The notes: generated by a model not told the origin, from the letters alone. A DNA stretch of 64,000 nucleotides from Oceanobacillus chungangensis (GCF_003369565.1 NZ_PIOD01000011.1:124001-188000); one strand, 5' to 3'; shown: positions 18,175 through 30,009, numbered from the stretch's first letter. Numbers and translations: made by a program.

Positions 18175-19113
18175 TTATCTGCTAAAATAAGCACGAATGT
18201 TTTTCTCATCTAATGCTAATTGTTCGATTAACTCCTCAGCATTAGCAAATTTCTCTTCATCACGGATGTACTTATACCACTCAATGTATAATTCTTCCCC
18301 ATACAAATCATTATTATAGTCAAATATATTTACTTCGACTGATAGGTCCTCACGTTCAGCAGTAAATGTTGGGTTTGTTCCAATACTAGCCATACCTTCA
18401 TAAGTTTCATTCTTGTAGATTACTTTTACAGCATAGATCCCTTGTTTTGGTAGCAATGCATCAGGATTGACTCTTAAGTTTGCAGTTGGATAGCCTAGAA
18501 CTCTTCCACGCTGGTCGCCTTTTATTACAATTCCATCTAGCTTAAAGAATCTTCCAAGTAAACGATTCGCTTCCTCTACTTTTCCGGTTTGTAAAAGCTC
18601 TCTAATTCTTGTTGAACTGACCTTCTCATCATCCAAAGTGAATTTATCAATTGTCGTAAATGTAAACTTATCTCTCGTATAGTCAGCTATATTATTCATG
18701 TTTCCACTCCCCTTATGGCCAAACGAATAATCAAACCCAGCTACTAAATGTTTAATATTTAATCCGATTATGAAGTGATCAATAAATTCCTGTGGTGATA
18801 ATTTAGATAGTTCTTGATTAAATTCAATAATATATAATCGATCTACATTTAATTGCTTAAGCAGTTCCTTTTTTTCTTTTAACGGTGTAATGTATTTCAC
18901 ATGTTGCGTATCTTTTTTTAATACTACGGATGGGTGTGGATGAAAGGAAATAACAGCACTCTCCATACGCTTCTCTTTAGCTTCATCGATTGCCGCTTGA
19001 ATTACTTTCTGATGACCCTTATGTATACCATCAAAAAATCCAATCGCACTTATTGTATTCGGTAATTCATCCAGAACTAGGGCATGTGGGTATGTTAATT
19101 CAAATGTTCTCAA
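18175..19113 (-). CDS. ribF: Bifunctional riboflavin kinase/FAD synthetase
   Basis: It converts riboflavin to FMN and then FAD. The 312-residue protein has an N-terminal adenylyltransferase domain (GFFDGIHKGHQKVI, residues about 27-40; FDYSFGHKGSG; SSTRIRELL). A C-terminal flavokinase domain contains VIKGDQRGRVLGYPTANL and IGTNPTF. It follows truB by 17 bp, the usual truB-ribF pairing. Confidence 0.96.
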   Translation of the reverse strand: MRTFELTYPHALVLDELPNTISAIGFFDGIHKGHQKVIQAAIDEAKEKRMESAVISFHPHPSVVLKKDTQHVKYITPLKEKKELLKQLNVDRLYIIEFNQELSKLSPQEFIDHFIIGLNIKHLVAGFDYSFGHKGSGNMNNIADYTRDKFTFTTIDKFTLDDEKVSSTRIRELLQTGKVEEANRLLGRFFKLDGIVIKGDQRGRVLGYPTANLRVNPDALLPKQGIYAVKVIYKNETYEGMASIGTNPTFTAEREDLSVEVNIFDYNNDLYGEELYIEWYKYIRDEEKFANAEELIEQLALDEKNIRAYFSR

Positions 19114-19130
19114 TTTCTTTCACTTCTTTC

Positions 19131-20018
19131 TCACCCATTAAAAACACGAACTGGTTTAATTTCCTCGGGTTTATCAGGGTGGTTTTGATAAATTGCTAAT
19201 AACTGCTGCTGGTGAACAACTAAGAATGGATTTGTTTTGATTACTTGAGTCGGCGACTTCAGCTTCTGTCCATTCATAACTTTTAATTTCGTCACCTCAT
19301 CAACATCCAAGCGGTCTAAATGATTCACGCCATGAATGATAGGCACTAGTAATCTTTGTTGTTCATTAATTTCTGCAGCCTCTTCTATATTAGCAAAAGT
19401 CACTGTATTTTTCTCGGAAAATGATCCTGTTTCTGTCCGAACTAAACTTGACATATGTGCAGGATAACCTAATTCCTTACCAATATCAACACATAATGTA
19501 CGGATATACGTACCTTTTGAACAAAGCACTTTGATTTTGAAACTATCTGTCTTCGTTGATAATAATTGGATATCGTAAATCGTAATCTTACGTTGAGGTC
19601 GGTCCACTGGTTCATTTGCCCTTGCATATTCATAAAGTTTTCTTCCATTGACCTTAACAGCAGAATACATTGGAGGAATTTGTGTAATCGTTCCCATGAA
19701 AGATTGCAGTACTTCCATAATCTTTTCTGTTGTAGGGGGATTTAATACTTTCTTTTCTTCTACTATTTTCCCCTCAGCATCTTCTGTTTCAGTCGAAGTA
19801 CCCAATTTCACTTCTGCAATATACGTTTTTTTCGTATCGGTTAAAAACGAGACAATTTTAGTCGCTTCACCAATACAAATTGGCAATACACCTTCCACCT
19901 CGGGATCTAGGGTTCCAGTGTGGCCAACTTTCTTAGTTTTAAACAGCCTTCTACACTTCATCACGCAATCGTGTGATGTCATTCCTTTTGGCTTCCATAA
20001 TGGTAAAATACCATTCAT
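19131..20018 (-). CDS. truB: tRNA pseudouridine-55 synthase
   Basis: It isomerises U55 in the tRNA T-loop. The 295-residue protein has the catalytic Asp motif HTGTLDPEVEGVLPICIG (about residue 38) and KGTYIRTLCVDIGKELG; the start is GILPLWKPKGMTSHD. It lies downstream of rbfA in the infB cluster, though the rbfA terminator suggests separate or partly separate transcription. Confidence 0.96.
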   Translation of the reverse strand: MNGILPLWKPKGMTSHDCVMKCRRLFKTKKVGHTGTLDPEVEGVLPICIGEATKIVSFLTDTKKTYIAEVKLGTSTETEDAEGKIVEEKKVLNPPTTEKIMEVLQSFMGTITQIPPMYSAVKVNGRKLYEYARANEPVDRPQRKITIYDIQLLSTKTDSFKIKVLCSKGTYIRTLCVDIGKELGYPAHMSSLVRTETGSFSEKNTVTFANIEEAAEINEQQRLLVPIIHGVNHLDRLDVDEVTKLKVMNGQKLKSPTQVIKTNPFLVVHQQQLLAIYQNHPDKPEEIKPVRVFNG

Positions 20019-20167
20019 TTAATCAGCTCCAAAAACATAAAATATTGAAGTTCTCATACGCTTAGGCTCAGGCTGTATTGTCTGGTTGCTAATAACAACC
20101 ATTTCCGTCACAGGAAAGTGACAAATTGCCTATTACCATCATAATTTAAGTCAAGTTTTATCCATGG

Positions 20168-20205
20168 AAAAATCTGACCGGCTAAATGAATAACCGAGTC
20201 AGATT
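20168..20205 (-). terminator. Terminator after rbfA
   Basis: The stem AATCTGAC/GTCAGATT, with inner CGG/CCG, is followed by a U-rich tract (TTTTTCC), 8 bp after the rbfA stop. Confidence 0.75.
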
Positions 20206-20212
20206 AATATGT

Positions 20213-20554
20213 TTATTTATTTAGATCACGTAAAATCGTATCGATGCGATTGCCATATTCAAATGCTTCATCAAATTCAAAAATTAGTTCTGGTGTTTTA
20301 CGAAGACGAATTCGTCTACCGATTTCTGTGCGAATAAACCCTTTCGCTTTCGCAAGTCCAGTAAGTGTTTCCTGTTTTTGCTTCTCATCGCCTAAAACGG
20401 AAATAAATATCTTTGCCTGCTGCAAGTCACCGGTCACTTCAACATCCGTTACTGTAACGAATCCAACTCGCGGATCTTTTATCTTGCGCGTTATTATTTC
20501 ACCTAACTCTTTTTTCATTTGTTCTGCAATTCTATTTGCACGTAATTCAGACAT
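20213..20554 (-). CDS. rbfA: Ribosome-binding factor A
   Basis: This 30S maturation factor of 113 residues has a KH-like fold. Conserved segments are [34 protein letters not shown] and [18 protein letters not shown]. It follows ylxP in the nusA-infB cluster. Confidence 0.95.
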   Translation of the reverse strand: MSELRANRIAEQMKKELGEIITRKIKDPRVGFVTVTDVEVTGDLQQAKIFISVLGDEKQKQETLTGLAKAKGFIRTEIGRRIRLRKTPELIFEFDEAFEYGNRIDTILRDLNK

Positions 20555-20628
20555 TATACTTTCACCTCATCAAAAACCTATTATCCTTCTCACCTGCTCT
20601 ATGAAAAAAGAACAGGGAAAAGGAACTT

Positions 20629-20907
20629 TTATATGCGTTCTACAGTTGTAATCGTACGTTCTAATTCTGGAAATGAATCAATAACTTGCAACGTCTTTTG
20701 AATTCTTTGTTCGGCATGAGATAAGTCTATTGAAATCGTGACAATCCCTATCTTGGACCTTTGCCAAAGATCATGATAATCCAGTTCAGTTACAGACACA
20801 TTATAATCCTTGCGTAACTTCGCTAATAATCTTTTTACAACAGAGCGTTTTGCTTTGAGTGAATTCCCTTCATATAACTTACATTCAACCTCCGCAAGTA
20901 CAATCAT
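20629..20907 (-). CDS. ylxP: DUF503 protein YlxP
   Basis: This 92-residue protein belongs to the DUF503 family, which always travels with infB and rbfA. Motifs are [22 protein letters not shown] and [15 protein letters not shown]. It overlaps infB by 4 bp. A ribosome-associated role is suspected only from its neighbours. Confidence 0.9.
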   Translation of the reverse strand: MIVLAEVECKLYEGNSLKAKRSVVKRLLAKLRKDYNVSVTELDYHDLWQRSKIGIVTISIDLSHAEQRIQKTLQVIDSFPELERTITTVERI

Positions 20908-23057
20908 TTACGTTCGATTTCTACCATTTTGTATGCTTCAATTACATCGCCTTCTTTAAGGTCATTAAAGTTTGCAATTGTAATACCACATTCATAGTTT
21001 TGTGCTACTTCTTTTACATCATCTTTGAAACGTTTTAGCGTATCAATTTCACCTTCGAATAACACAATACCATCACGGATTAAACGAATACTGGAATCTC
21101 TTGTTATTTTACCATCCGTTACATAGCTTCCAGCAATTGTACCAACTTTAGAAACTTTAAATGTTTCGCGAACTTCCGCTTGGCCAATAACTTTTTCTTC
21201 AAATTCTGGATCAAGCAAGCCTTTCATCGCTGATTCAATTTCTTCAATTGCACTGTAAATAACACGATGCAGGCGAACATCAACTTTTTCAGATTCTGCT
21301 GCTTTTTTCGCATTAACATCTGGACGAACGTTAAAGCCGATAACAATCGCATTTGAAGCTGATGCTAGAATAATATCTGACTCCGTAATCGCTCCAACAC
21401 CTGCATGGATGATTTTAATATTAACGCCTTCCACATCAATTTTTTGAAGTGATGATGAAAGTGCTTCAGCAGAACCTTGTACATCTGCCTTAATGATAAT
21501 ATTTAATTCCTTCATTTCACCTAGTTTAATTTGCTCAAATAAATCATCTAGGCTAATTTTCGTTTGTTCATGACGATTTTCCATAATGTGTTTTTGCTGA
21601 CGAGCTTCACCAATTTGACGAGCTTTCTTCTCATCTTTAAATACTAAGAATTGATCACCAGCTTGTGGTACATCATGTAATCCGGTAATTGCAACAGGAG
21701 TCGATGGCCCAACACTTGTAACTCGTTCGCCAAGATCATTTACCATTGCACGAACACGGCCAAAAGTATTACCGACGACTACAGAATCCCCAACATTTAA
21801 GGTACCATTTTGTACAAGTAACGTTGCAACAGATCCCCTACCCTTATCAAGCTCTGCCTCAATAACAGTACCAAATCCATTTGCATTTGGATTTGCTTTT
21901 AATTCCTCAACTTCAGCTACAAGTAAAATCATTTCTAATAAATCATCAATACCTGTATGCTGTTTCGCGGATATCTTCACGAAAATTGTTTCTCCGCCCC
22001 AGTCTTCTGGTACAAGACCATGTTCAGTTAACTCTTGCATTACTCGGTCAGGGTTTGCTGCTTCTTTATCCACTTTGTTCACCGCTACAATAATCGGTAC
22101 TTCCGCTGCTTTCGCATGGTTAATTGCTTCAATTGTTTGTGGCATAACACCGTCATCTGCCGCAACAACAAGTATAGCAATATCTGTAACTTGTGCACCA
22201 CGTGAGCGCATGCTAGTAAATGCAGCATGTCCAGGTGTATCTAAGAACGTTATTTTCTTATCATTAACTTCTACTTGATACGCACCAATATGCTGTGTAA
22301 TTCCACCAGCTTCGCCTGCAGTTACCTTCGTATTACGAATCGAGTCAAGTGTTGTCGTTTTACCATGGTCAACATGCCCCATAATTGTTACAACAGCAGG
22401 TCGTTCAACAAGATCTTCTGGTTTTTCTTCAACGATATATTTGTCAAAATTCGTATCTTCAATAATAATTTCTTTCTCTACTTCTACATTATAATCGTTA
22501 CAAATTAGTTCGATTGTATCATCGTCTAAATCTTGATTTTTCGTTGCCATTACACCCATGAACATTAACTTTTTAATAATTTCCGCTTCTTTTTTATAAA
22601 GCTTACTAGCTAACCCGCTTACTGTTAATGTATCACTGTAAGTAATCTTTTTAGGCGTCTCTACAACAGTTGATTGTTTTGTTGAAGTTTGCTTATTACC
22701 TCTGCCTTTATTAAAGTGATTCGGACGTCTATTTTGATTTCTATTATTCTTTTGGTGGCCACCAGATTTATTGTTTTGCGTTGTTGTGTTAGCTTTCTTC
22801 TCTGGACGATTATCTTTCTTTTTCATTTGATTTGACCCGTTATTATTTGATTCATTTTTAACAGTCGTTTGTTGTACATTCTTCTCACTATTCTTTGGCT
22901 GACTAACAAACTTCTTATCTAATTTTTCTTTAGTATCATCTGATATTGTTGACATATGATTCGAAACGTCCACATCCAATTCCTTTAGATAGTCAATTAC
23001 ATCTTTACTTGACGTATTATTTTGTTTTGCATATTCATATACACGCATTTTGCTCAT
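20904..23057 (-). CDS. infB: Translation initiation factor IF-2
   Basis: This is the GTPase that brings initiator tRNA to the 30S subunit. The chosen ATG ([11 protein letters not shown]) behind GGGGGTGAAC gives 717 residues. The N-terminal IF2 domain is followed by an Asn/Lys/Gln-rich low-complexity linker. The G domain shows GHVDHGKTT (about residue 224), [16 protein letters not shown] (about 274) and AVNKVDK (about 327). C-terminal domains II-IV follow. The frame is open upstream to 23117 but that would overlap ylxQ. Confidence 0.97.
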   Translation of the reverse strand: MSKMRVYEYAKQNNTSSKDVIDYLKELDVDVSNHMSTISDDTKEKLDKKFVSQPKNSEKNVQQTTVKNESNNNGSNQMKKKDNRPEKKANTTTQNNKSGGHQKNNRNQNRRPNHFNKGRGNKQTSTKQSTVVETPKKITYSDTLTVSGLASKLYKKEAEIIKKLMFMGVMATKNQDLDDDTIELICNDYNVEVEKEIIIEDTNFDKYIVEEKPEDLVERPAVVTIMGHVDHGKTTTLDSIRNTKVTAGEAGGITQHIGAYQVEVNDKKITFLDTPGHAAFTSMRSRGAQVTDIAILVVAADDGVMPQTIEAINHAKAAEVPIIVAVNKVDKEAANPDRVMQELTEHGLVPEDWGGETIFVKISAKQHTGIDDLLEMILLVAEVEELKANPNANGFGTVIEAELDKGRGSVATLLVQNGTLNVGDSVVVGNTFGRVRAMVNDLGERVTSVGPSTPVAITGLHDVPQAGDQFLVFKDEKKARQIGEARQQKHIMENRHEQTKISLDDLFEQIKLGEMKELNIIIKADVQGSAEALSSSLQKIDVEGVNIKIIHAGVGAITESDIILASASNAIVIGFNVRPDVNAKKAAESEKVDVRLHRVIYSAIEEIESAMKGLLDPEFEEKVIGQAEVRETFKVSKVGTIAGSYVTDGKITRDSSIRLIRDGIVLFEGEIDTLKRFKDDVKEVAQNYECGITIANFNDLKEGDVIEAYKMVEIERK

Positions 23058-23073
23058 ACGTTCACCCCCGAGA

Positions 23074-23376
23074 TTAATTACCCAACAACGATTGTATTTT
23101 AGTCGCAAATCCAGCATCTAAAATACCAACTGCAACTCTTTGGGATTTCCCAATTGCGTTAGATAGCGTTTCCCGATCATCTACTATCACAACTGGCACA
23201 TTATAATAACTACATTTATCCATTAGTTTCTTCTTCGTTTGGGGACCGATATCACTTGCTAATAATACTAATTTCGCTCGTTGGTTTTGAATATCTTTAA
23301 CAATCAATTCTTCACCTAATGAGCATTTTCTAGCTCGATATGCAAGTCCGATTAAGTTTAAATAACTATTTTTCAT
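23074..23376 (-). CDS. ylxQ: L7Ae-family ribosomal protein YlxQ
   Basis: This is a 100-residue K-turn-binding-type protein with [34 protein letters not shown] and YYNVPVV. The ATG at 23376 aligns with the B. subtilis protein and overlaps ylxR by 11 bp; a longer frame begins at 23394. It lies in the conserved nusA-ylxR-ylxQ-infB order. Confidence 0.9.
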   Translation of the reverse strand: MKNSYLNLIGLAYRARKCSLGEELIVKDIQNQRAKLVLLASDIGPQTKKKLMDKCSYYNVPVVIVDDRETLSNAIGKSQRVAVGILDAGFATKIQSLLGN

Positions 23377-23647
23377 TGCCATTACCTGCGACAAGCATTC
23401 TTAATTCTTCATAAATAGAAGGATCTACTTCCGCATTTAACTGCCGATTTAGTGCATTTGATTTCTCCGCTTTTGTAATAACATCCAAATCACGTGATAC
23501 GTAAGCACCACGTCCATTTTTCTTACCTGTAGGATCTACAAAAACCTCTCCCTCTTTGTTGCGAACAACACGGATAAGATCTTTCTTAGGTTTCATTTCA
23601 TTCGTTACAATACATTTGCGTTCTGGTGTCTTTCTCTGTTTTACCAT
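23366..23647 (-). CDS. ylxR: YlxR RNA-binding protein (RnpM-like)
   Basis: This 93-residue protein has the family motif RKCIVTNEMKPKKDLIRVVR and GRGAYVSRDLDVI. YlxR folds like an RNA-binding protein, and in B. subtilis has been reported to modulate RNase P. It lies between nusA and ylxQ. Confidence 0.92.
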   Translation of the reverse strand: MVKQRKTPERKCIVTNEMKPKKDLIRVVRNKEGEVFVDPTGKKNGRGAYVSRDLDVITKAEKSNALNRQLNAEVDPSIYEELRMLVAGNGNEK

Positions 23648-23659
23648 ACGTATCCCTCC

Positions 23660-24754
23660 TTATTCGAACAAGTCTTCTGCTTCCTCTGAATACGTATCTT
23701 CTCCAGTTAACATACCTTCTTCTCTTGCTTCTGTTTCGCTTTTAATATCAATTTTCCAGCCAGTTAGCTTCGCAGCTAATCTTGCATTCTGACCACGTTT
23801 ACCAATTGCTAACGATAATTGATAGTCGGGGACTATTACTGTTGTTGACTTTTCCTCTTCATTTACAATGACATCAACCACTTTTGAAGGGCTTAATGCA
23901 TTTGAAACATATACTTTCGGATCTTCTGACCACTCGACAATATCGATTTTTTCACCTTTTAATTCATCGACGATTGCCTGTACGCGTTGTCCTCTTTGAC
24001 CTACACAAGAGCCAACTGGATCGATTTCAGGGTTTGCAGCGTATACGGAAAGTTTCGAACGATCGCCTGCTTCCCTTGCTACAGACTTAATTTCTACAAT
24101 ACCATCGAAAATTTCTGGAACTTCCATTTCAAATAGCCGTTTTAACAGTCCAGGGTGAGATCTTGAGACATAAATTTGCGGTCCCTTACTTGTGTTCTCA
24201 ACCTTTGTAACAAATACTTTTAATCGGTCATGTATGTTGTATTCCTCATTTGGCATCTGTTCAGCTTCCGCTAGCTTAGCTTCAATTTTCCCTAAATTTA
24301 CATATACGAATCGCGGATCTTCACGCTGAATAATCCCTGTCATTACATCTTCTTCACGATCAATATATTCTGAGAAAATAACGCCACGTTCTGCCTCTCG
24401 AACTCGTTGTGTTACAACTTGCTTAGCAGCCTGTGCAGCAATTCGCCCGAAATCTTTCGGTGTTACCTCTAATTCAATCGTATCTTCTAATTCATAGTTG
24501 GGATCAAGCTTTCTAGCTTCATCTAATGAAACTTCTAACTGTGAATCCTCTACTTCCTCAACAACAATTTTTCTTGAGTAAACACTCATTTTTCCAGTTG
24601 TTTCATTTAGTTCGACTCTAACATTTGAGGCAGATTGAAAATTCTTCTTATATGCTGAGATTAATGCTGCTTCCAAAGCCTCTAGTAATACTTCTTTGTC
24701 AATACCTTTTTCATTTGATAAATTATCAATTGCATCAAACAACTGACTGCTCAC
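23660..24754 (-). CDS. nusA: Transcription termination/antitermination factor NusA
   Basis: This RNA polymerase-binding pausing and termination factor has 364 residues. An N-terminal RNAP-binding domain (EALEAALISAYKKNF) is followed by S1 and two KH domains (DPVGSCVGQRGQRVQAIV; SLAIGKRGQNARLAAKL). I use a GTG start at 24754 behind GGGGGAAAAGATA because the resulting SSQLFDAIDNLSNEKG aligns with B. subtilis. The ATG at 24784 would overlap rimP by 17 bp. Confidence 0.95.
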   Translation of the reverse strand: MSSQLFDAIDNLSNEKGIDKEVLLEALEAALISAYKKNFQSASNVRVELNETTGKMSVYSRKIVVEEVEDSQLEVSLDEARKLDPNYELEDTIELEVTPKDFGRIAAQAAKQVVTQRVREAERGVIFSEYIDREEDVMTGIIQREDPRFVYVNLGKIEAKLAEAEQMPNEEYNIHDRLKVFVTKVENTSKGPQIYVSRSHPGLLKRLFEMEVPEIFDGIVEIKSVAREAGDRSKLSVYAANPEIDPVGSCVGQRGQRVQAIVDELKGEKIDIVEWSEDPKVYVSNALSPSKVVDVIVNEEEKSTTVIVPDYQLSLAIGKRGQNARLAAKLTGWKIDIKSETEAREEGMLTGEDTYSEEAEDLFE

Positions 24755-24767
24755 TATCTTTTCCCCC

Positions 24768-25238
24768 TTAAAACGTGACAGCAATTCTAGCTTTTGCTAT
24801 TTTGTCGTATGGAATCTCCACTTGTTTTACTCGATTTTTAAGTTTATATTCAATCGTTAATATATTATCTTCAAAATTCTTTAAAATTCCTTCAAACTCT
24901 TTTTCATTATCAATTGGCTCATATAGTTTAATATACATGTTTTTTGATATATTTTTATTAAAGTCTTCTGTAGTTTTAAGTGGTCTTTCAACACCTGGTG
25001 AGGAGACTTCTAAAAAATATGGGTCTTTTATTGGATCTGTTGCATCAAGCTTCTCACTTAGCGCTTCAGATACATCGCCACATTCTGTAATATCAATCCC
25101 GCCTGGTTTATCGATATATAGACGAAGAAACCAATTTTTTCCTTCTTTGACATATTCGATATCCACAAGTTCTAAATTCTTTTCTTCCAGAATGGGTAGA
25201 ACTAATTCTTCTGCTGTTTTTATTACTTGAGAACTCAA
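24768..25238 (-). CDS. rimP: Ribosome maturation factor RimP
   Basis: This 30S assembly factor has 156 residues, beginning with TTG behind AAAGGAGGATGAAAG. Conserved segments are [19 protein letters not shown] and [16 protein letters not shown]. It heads the rimP-nusA-ylxR-ylxQ-infB-ylxP-rbfA operon. A promoter in the 147 bp upstream is not clear by eye. Confidence 0.94.
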   Translation of the reverse strand: MSSQVIKTAEELVLPILEEKNLELVDIEYVKEGKNWFLRLYIDKPGGIDITECGDVSEALSEKLDATDPIKDPYFLEVSSPGVERPLKTTEDFNKNISKNMYIKLYEPIDNEKEFEGILKNFEDNILTIEYKLKNRVKQVEIPYDKIAKARIAVTF

Positions 25239-25385
25239 CTTTCATCCTCCTTTATATTCAATTGTAGTCTTACATATATTATGGACTAATCCACGCTTCT
25301 TCATTTATCCCTCATGTAAAAATAAAATCCCCGCCTGAACGTGTGGCAAGGGAAAGTTTTGTCAATGTGGAATAGAACTATGAAG

Positions 25386-25411
25386 AAAGAGTGGGTTTTC
25401 ACCCACTCTTT
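25386..25411 (-). terminator. Terminator after polC
   Basis: The perfect stem AAAGAGTGGG/CCCACTCTTT with a 6-base loop and a pyrimidine-rich tail lies about 92 bp after the polC stop and before rimP. Confidence 0.75.
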
Positions 25412-25503
25412 GACTGTCCGTATCATTACTTACCACAAAGTATTATATCACATCCGCATATGTGATGCAAGATTTACCAATTCAACAAAACATTGACTCA
25501 TTA

Positions 25504-28500
25504 TTAAAACAGGGAAAGTTGATTTTTCTCTTCCATACCTTCTAGACAACCAATATTATCAAGGTACTCTAACACAGTTTTGGAAATCTTACTGCGTTCA
25601 CGTAAATCTTCTTTAGAAAGGAATTCTCCTTCTTCACGTGCTTTAACAATGTTTAATGCAGCGTTTGTACCTAAACCATCAACTGCATTAAACGGAGGGA
25701 TTAAGCTATCTCCGTCTACGATAAATTCCGTTGCACTTGATTTATATAAATCAACCTTCTTAAATGAAAGTCCACGTTCACACATCTCAAGTGAGAGTTC
25801 TAATACAGTTAATAAGTTTTTCTCTTTCGGTGAAGCCTCGTTTCCTTTAGCAGTAATCCCTTGAATTTGTTTTCGTATTGCCTCTGAACCTTTATGCATC
25901 GTAATTAGATCAAAATCATCAGCCCGTACCGTGAAATACGCAGCATAAAAGTAAATTGGATAGTGTACTTTGAAATATGCTATTCGGATTGCGTTTAATG
26001 CATATGCAGCAGCATGTGCTTTAGGGAACATATATTTAATTTTTTTACAGGAATCAATATACCAATTAGGCACATTGTTTTTCCTCATTTCGACTATCCA
26101 TTCATCCTGCAATCCTTTACCTTTACGGACAGATTCCATAATTTTAAATGCTAACGAAGCTTCCAACCCTTTATGGATTAGATATACCATAATGTCATCA
26201 CGACAACCGATAACCTCTGTTAATACACAAGTACCATCATTGATTAAGTCTTGAGCATTACCTAACCATACATCTGTACCATGAGATAATCCAGATATAA
26301 TGAGAAGCTCAGCAAATGTAGATGGCTTTGTATCTTCTAGCATTTGCCTTACAAATTTCGTACCAAATTCAGGTAGTCCAAATGTACCTGTTTTACTATT
26401 AATTTGTTCTGATGTAACACCAAGTGCCTCTGTTCCTGAAAATAGTTTAAATACATCTGGATCATCTGTTGGTATCGTTTTTGGATCAATGCCACTTAGG
26501 TCTTGAAGCATACGTATCACGGTCGGATCATCATGACCAAGAATATCTAGCTTCAATAAATTATCATGGATGGAATGGAAATCAAAATGTGTCGTTTTCC
26601 ATTCACTATTTCGATCATCAGCAGGGAACTGAATTGGTGTAAAATCATATATTTCCTTATCATCAGGTACAACAATTATTCCTCCTGGATGCTGTCCAGT
26701 AGTTCTCTTAACACCCGTACTTCCCTTAACTAGACGATCTATTTCCGCGTTTTTAAATACTAATTGCCTATCTGATGCATATCCTTTTACATAGCCATAG
26801 GCTGTTTTTTCTGCAACCGTACCAATTGTGCCTGCACGAAAAACTTTATCATCACCAAACAACACTTTAGTATAGTTATGTGCCCGTGGTTGGTAATCAC
26901 CTGAGAAGTTCAAATCAATATCCGGTACTTTATCTCCCTTAAAGCCAAGGAATGTTTCAAACGGAATATCATGTCCATCTTTTTTTAATGATGCATTACA
27001 ATTCGGACAATTTTTATCTGGTAAATCAAATCCACTTCCGACTGAACCGTCTGTAATAAACTCATTATATTGGCATTCAGGACAAACATAATGAGGTACA
27101 AGTGGGTTTACTTCGGTAATTTCTGACAATGTAGCAACTAAAGACGAACCTACCGACCCACGAGAACCAACGAGGTATCCGTCATCAAGTGACTTCTTAA
27201 CAAGCTTATGGGAAATTAAATAAATAACTGCAAATCCATGACCAATAATACTTTCTAACTCTTTTTCTAATCGATCTACAACAATTTTAGGTACTGGTTC
27301 ACCATAAATTCGTTTTGCATTTGAGTAGCAGAGATCGCGCATTTCTTGATCTGCTCCATCTATGGTCGGTGTGTATAGACCGTCCTTTACTGGTGAAAGC
27401 TCCTCAATCTCTTCTGCAAGCTGATTTGGATTCGTCACGACAATTTCATATGCCTTTTCTTTCCCTAAGAAATGAAAACAATCTAGCATTTCGTTTGTCG
27501 TACGGAAAGGAGTATCTGGCAATGTTTGTCGGCTTAACGGGTTGCCCGCTTGAGATGAAATCAGGATTTGTCGGTATTGCTTATCATGCTCATCAATATA
27601 ATGGACATTACCTGTAGCAACAACCATTTTATTCATCCTGTTTCCCATATCAACAATTTTTGAAATAATATCTAATACCTGTGCTTCATTTTGAACAAGA
27701 TCCTTCTCAATAAGATGAACATAATTTGCCGGAGGCTGCACTTCAATATAATCATAAAATTCAGCAACATGCTCCGCCTCTTCAGCAGACTTTTGCATCA
27801 TCGTTTCAAAAACTTCCCCGCGATCACATGCAGTCCCAACTAATAATCCTTGCCGATGCTTTTGTAAAACGGACCTTGGTAGTCTTGGAACACGGTAGAA
27901 ATAGTCAATATGTGCATAGGAGACTAACTTATACAGATTTTTTAACCCTTCTTCTGTTTTCGCAAGCAGAATACAATGATAAGGCCTTGAGCGTTGATAT
28001 GCATTTCCTTCACCCATATGACTATTTAATTGATTATGATTTACAATTTCTTGATTTAGCAGCCTTTGTACAAGCTTCCAAAGTAAATAACCTGTTGCTT
28101 CTGCATCATATATTGCTCGGTGATGTTGTGTCAGTTCAATCTCTAAATGCTTACATAGTGTATTTAGTCGATGATTTTTCAATTCTGGCAAAAGAAAACG
28201 AGCTAATTCCAATGTATCGACAACAGGATTGTCCGCCTTATCATAGCTGATTCTATTTAGTGCCTGATTCAAGAATCCCATATCAAAGCTTGCATTATGA
28301 GCGACGAGAACATCACTTCCCATCCAGTCATAAAAATCTTTAATTACCTCAGCAACCTCTGGAGCGTCTTTAACCATATCATCTGTAATTCCTGTTAATT
28401 CAATTGTCGTTTCTGATAATGGATGATGCGGGTTAGCAAATGCTTCAAACCGGTCAATGATTTCCCCTTTGTGAATTTTCACCCCTGCAAGCTCAATTAT

Positions 28501-29793
28501 CGTATCGTATACCGCTGACAAACCTGTAGTTTCCACGTCAAATACGACATAAGTAGCTTCTTCTAAATCTAAATCTCTTTCATTATATGCAATTGGTACA
28601 CCATCATCGACTAAGTTAGCTTCTACACCATATAAAACTTTAATGCCATTCTTTTTACCTGCTGCATGTGCATCTGGAAATCCTTGAACACCAGCATGAT
28701 CTGTAATAGCAACTGCTTTATGTCCCCATTTTGCCGCCTGACTAACAAGTGCACTTGGTGAGACAACCGCATCCATTTGACTCATTGTTGTATGTGCGTG
28801 TAATTCGACACGTTTCTCATCTTCATCTGCTTCATCTCTACGTTGCTCTACTTTAATCTCATGAATATCATTTGCCATCATCGCAAGCTCATTAGAATAC
28901 ATATCTGTCTGAATGCTTCCTCTCGCCTTAATCCACATTCCTTCTTTAACAGATTTAAATTGTGCAACATCGTCGTCACTGTTTGAAAACTTCTTAATTT
29001 GCAGTGAATCTGTATAATCGGTTGCTTTAACAATTAATAAGCTTCTGCCTGAACGCAATTCTCGAACTTCAACAGAGAAAATGTATCCTTGTACCGTTAC
29101 ACGGCGTTCCTCATCTTGAATTTGTTCCATTTGTATTGGTTCATCTTGAATCTTATGACCAAGCTGTAATGGCTGATTATCATTCGTCGCCTTTGCTTGG
29201 TCACGTTTTTCTTTTTCTTGAACCGTTTTTAGTACTATTTGCTGATCTTCCTTTGCCGTCTGTTCCTTGAACTTCTCAAGATCTGCTAAATTTGTTTTCA
29301 CATCAATTTCTAGTGAATAAGATAAAGTTCCAATTTTTTTACAATAAATATTAAAATCTGCCTCAAGTCGCTTTTTAAGTGCACTTCCTTCTGCTTCATT
29401 TCTTGCGGTTAACATAATCTTATTACCGTTGACTTGCGGTACTTGATTTTGCACCAAATCACGATATGCCGGAGAAAGGTTTGTAATCGATGTAATATAG
29501 TTTTTCCAGTAACCGATTATATCTTCTTCCGTACAAGCTTTGTTATCTGTCGTAATCGTAACGTCTACCGAAGCAATTTGACGGAAGGATTCGTTAAGCT
29601 TTGCTTGTAATAACAAGTACATATTAACCGGCAATACTTTTTCAACATGAATGTGAAAATGCCATGTTTTTGTTTTCTTAAATACTTCTAGTTTCTCTAA
29701 GTAGCTCTCATTGAAATATTGTTTACAATAATCTTCTGGTATTTGGAGTTGTTGAAGTAAGTAGTGCATTTTTTCTACTTTTGAAATATCCAT
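25504..29793 (-). CDS. polC: DNA polymerase III PolC-type alpha subunit
   Basis: This is the replicative leading-strand polymerase of low-GC Gram-positives, 1429 residues (B. subtilis 1437). In order: an N-terminal domain, an OB fold, a PHP domain ([14 protein letters not shown], about residue 330), and an inserted proofreading exonuclease (VFDVETTGL, about 418). The C-family polymerase core follows with a four-Cys zinc site (CPEC and CPNC, about 904-930) and the catalytic motif PDIDLNFSG (about 959), then [17 protein letters not shown]. In B. subtilis proS precedes polC; here only a 216-bp repeat-bearing gap does. Confidence 0.98.
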   Translation of the reverse strand: MDISKVEKMHYLLQQLQIPEDYCKQYFNESYLEKLEVFKKTKTWHFHIHVEKVLPVNMYLLLQAKLNESFRQIASVDVTITTDNKACTEEDIIGYWKNYITSITNLSPAYRDLVQNQVPQVNGNKIMLTARNEAEGSALKKRLEADFNIYCKKIGTLSYSLEIDVKTNLADLEKFKEQTAKEDQQIVLKTVQEKEKRDQAKATNDNQPLQLGHKIQDEPIQMEQIQDEERRVTVQGYIFSVEVRELRSGRSLLIVKATDYTDSLQIKKFSNSDDDVAQFKSVKEGMWIKARGSIQTDMYSNELAMMANDIHEIKVEQRRDEADEDEKRVELHAHTTMSQMDAVVSPSALVSQAAKWGHKAVAITDHAGVQGFPDAHAAGKKNGIKVLYGVEANLVDDGVPIAYNERDLDLEEATYVVFDVETTGLSAVYDTIIELAGVKIHKGEIIDRFEAFANPHHPLSETTIELTGITDDMVKDAPEVAEVIKDFYDWMGSDVLVAHNASFDMGFLNQALNRISYDKADNPVVDTLELARFLLPELKNHRLNTLCKHLEIELTQHHRAIYDAEATGYLLWKLVQRLLNQEIVNHNQLNSHMGEGNAYQRSRPYHCILLAKTEEGLKNLYKLVSYAHIDYFYRVPRLPRSVLQKHRQGLLVGTACDRGEVFETMMQKSAEEAEHVAEFYDYIEVQPPANYVHLIEKDLVQNEAQVLDIISKIVDMGNRMNKMVVATGNVHYIDEHDKQYRQILISSQAGNPLSRQTLPDTPFRTTNEMLDCFHFLGKEKAYEIVVTNPNQLAEEIEELSPVKDGLYTPTIDGADQEMRDLCYSNAKRIYGEPVPKIVVDRLEKELESIIGHGFAVIYLISHKLVKKSLDDGYLVGSRGSVGSSLVATLSEITEVNPLVPHYVCPECQYNEFITDGSVGSGFDLPDKNCPNCNASLKKDGHDIPFETFLGFKGDKVPDIDLNFSGDYQPRAHNYTKVLFGDDKVFRAGTIGTVAEKTAYGYVKGYASDRQLVFKNAEIDRLVKGSTGVKRTTGQHPGGIIVVPDDKEIYDFTPIQFPADDRNSEWKTTHFDFHSIHDNLLKLDILGHDDPTVIRMLQDLSGIDPKTIPTDDPDVFKLFSGTEALGVTSEQINSKTGTFGLPEFGTKFVRQMLEDTKPSTFAELLIISGLSHGTDVWLGNAQDLINDGTCVLTEVIGCRDDIMVYLIHKGLEASLAFKIMESVRKGKGLQDEWIVEMRKNNVPNWYIDSCKKIKYMFPKAHAAAYALNAIRIAYFKVHYPIYFYAAYFTVRADDFDLITMHKGSEAIRKQIQGITAKGNEASPKEKNLLTVLELSLEMCERGLSFKKVDLYKSSATEFIVDGDSLIPPFNAVDGLGTNAALNIVKAREEGEFLSKEDLRERSKISKTVLEYLDNIGCLEGMEEKNQLSLF

Positions 29794-29838
29794 TGATAGC
29801 CCTCCTACTCATCTACATCAATATAACGTCATAATACC

Positions 29839-29872
29839 TGAAACCCTTGCCAGTAATAAGACAAGGGTTTCA
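29839..29872 (-). terminator. Hairpin between rasP and polC
   Basis: The arms TGAAACCCTTGTC and the matching GCAAGGGTTTCA form a stable stem, but there is no U-run after it. It resembles the hairpin after ylzJ (5457-5487) and may be a repeat-derived terminator. Confidence 0.4.
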
Positions 29873-29883
29873 GATTTGGTTTC

Positions 29884-30003
29884 TACTAGAATAGGAACGT
29901 ATAAAATCTCCTATTTCAATTACCGTGACAAGGTTAGCCACGCCCAGCTCCTAGTGAGACTTCCCTCACCTCTGTACGTCGCTAAACGGGCACTTGCGCT
30001 TTA
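29884..30003. repeat. Dispersed repeat in the rasP-polC gap
   Basis: It carries GAATAGGAACGTATAAAA (member of the GAAAGTATAAAA family) fused to a GC-rich module. The reverse complement of that module reads AAAGCGCAAGTGCCCG, TTTAGCGACGTACAGAGG and CTCACTAGGAGCTGGGCG. A divergent copy of the latter lies at 6517-6560. This is where proS would be in B. subtilis. Confidence 0.55.
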
Positions 30004-30009
30004 GTACTT

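Noticed and set aside
27726-28250. 174-codon plus-strand reading frame antisense to polC
   Set aside because: It is a shadow of the polC exonuclease/polymerase coding strand; composition is His/Leu/Gln-rich as expected for a complement frame.
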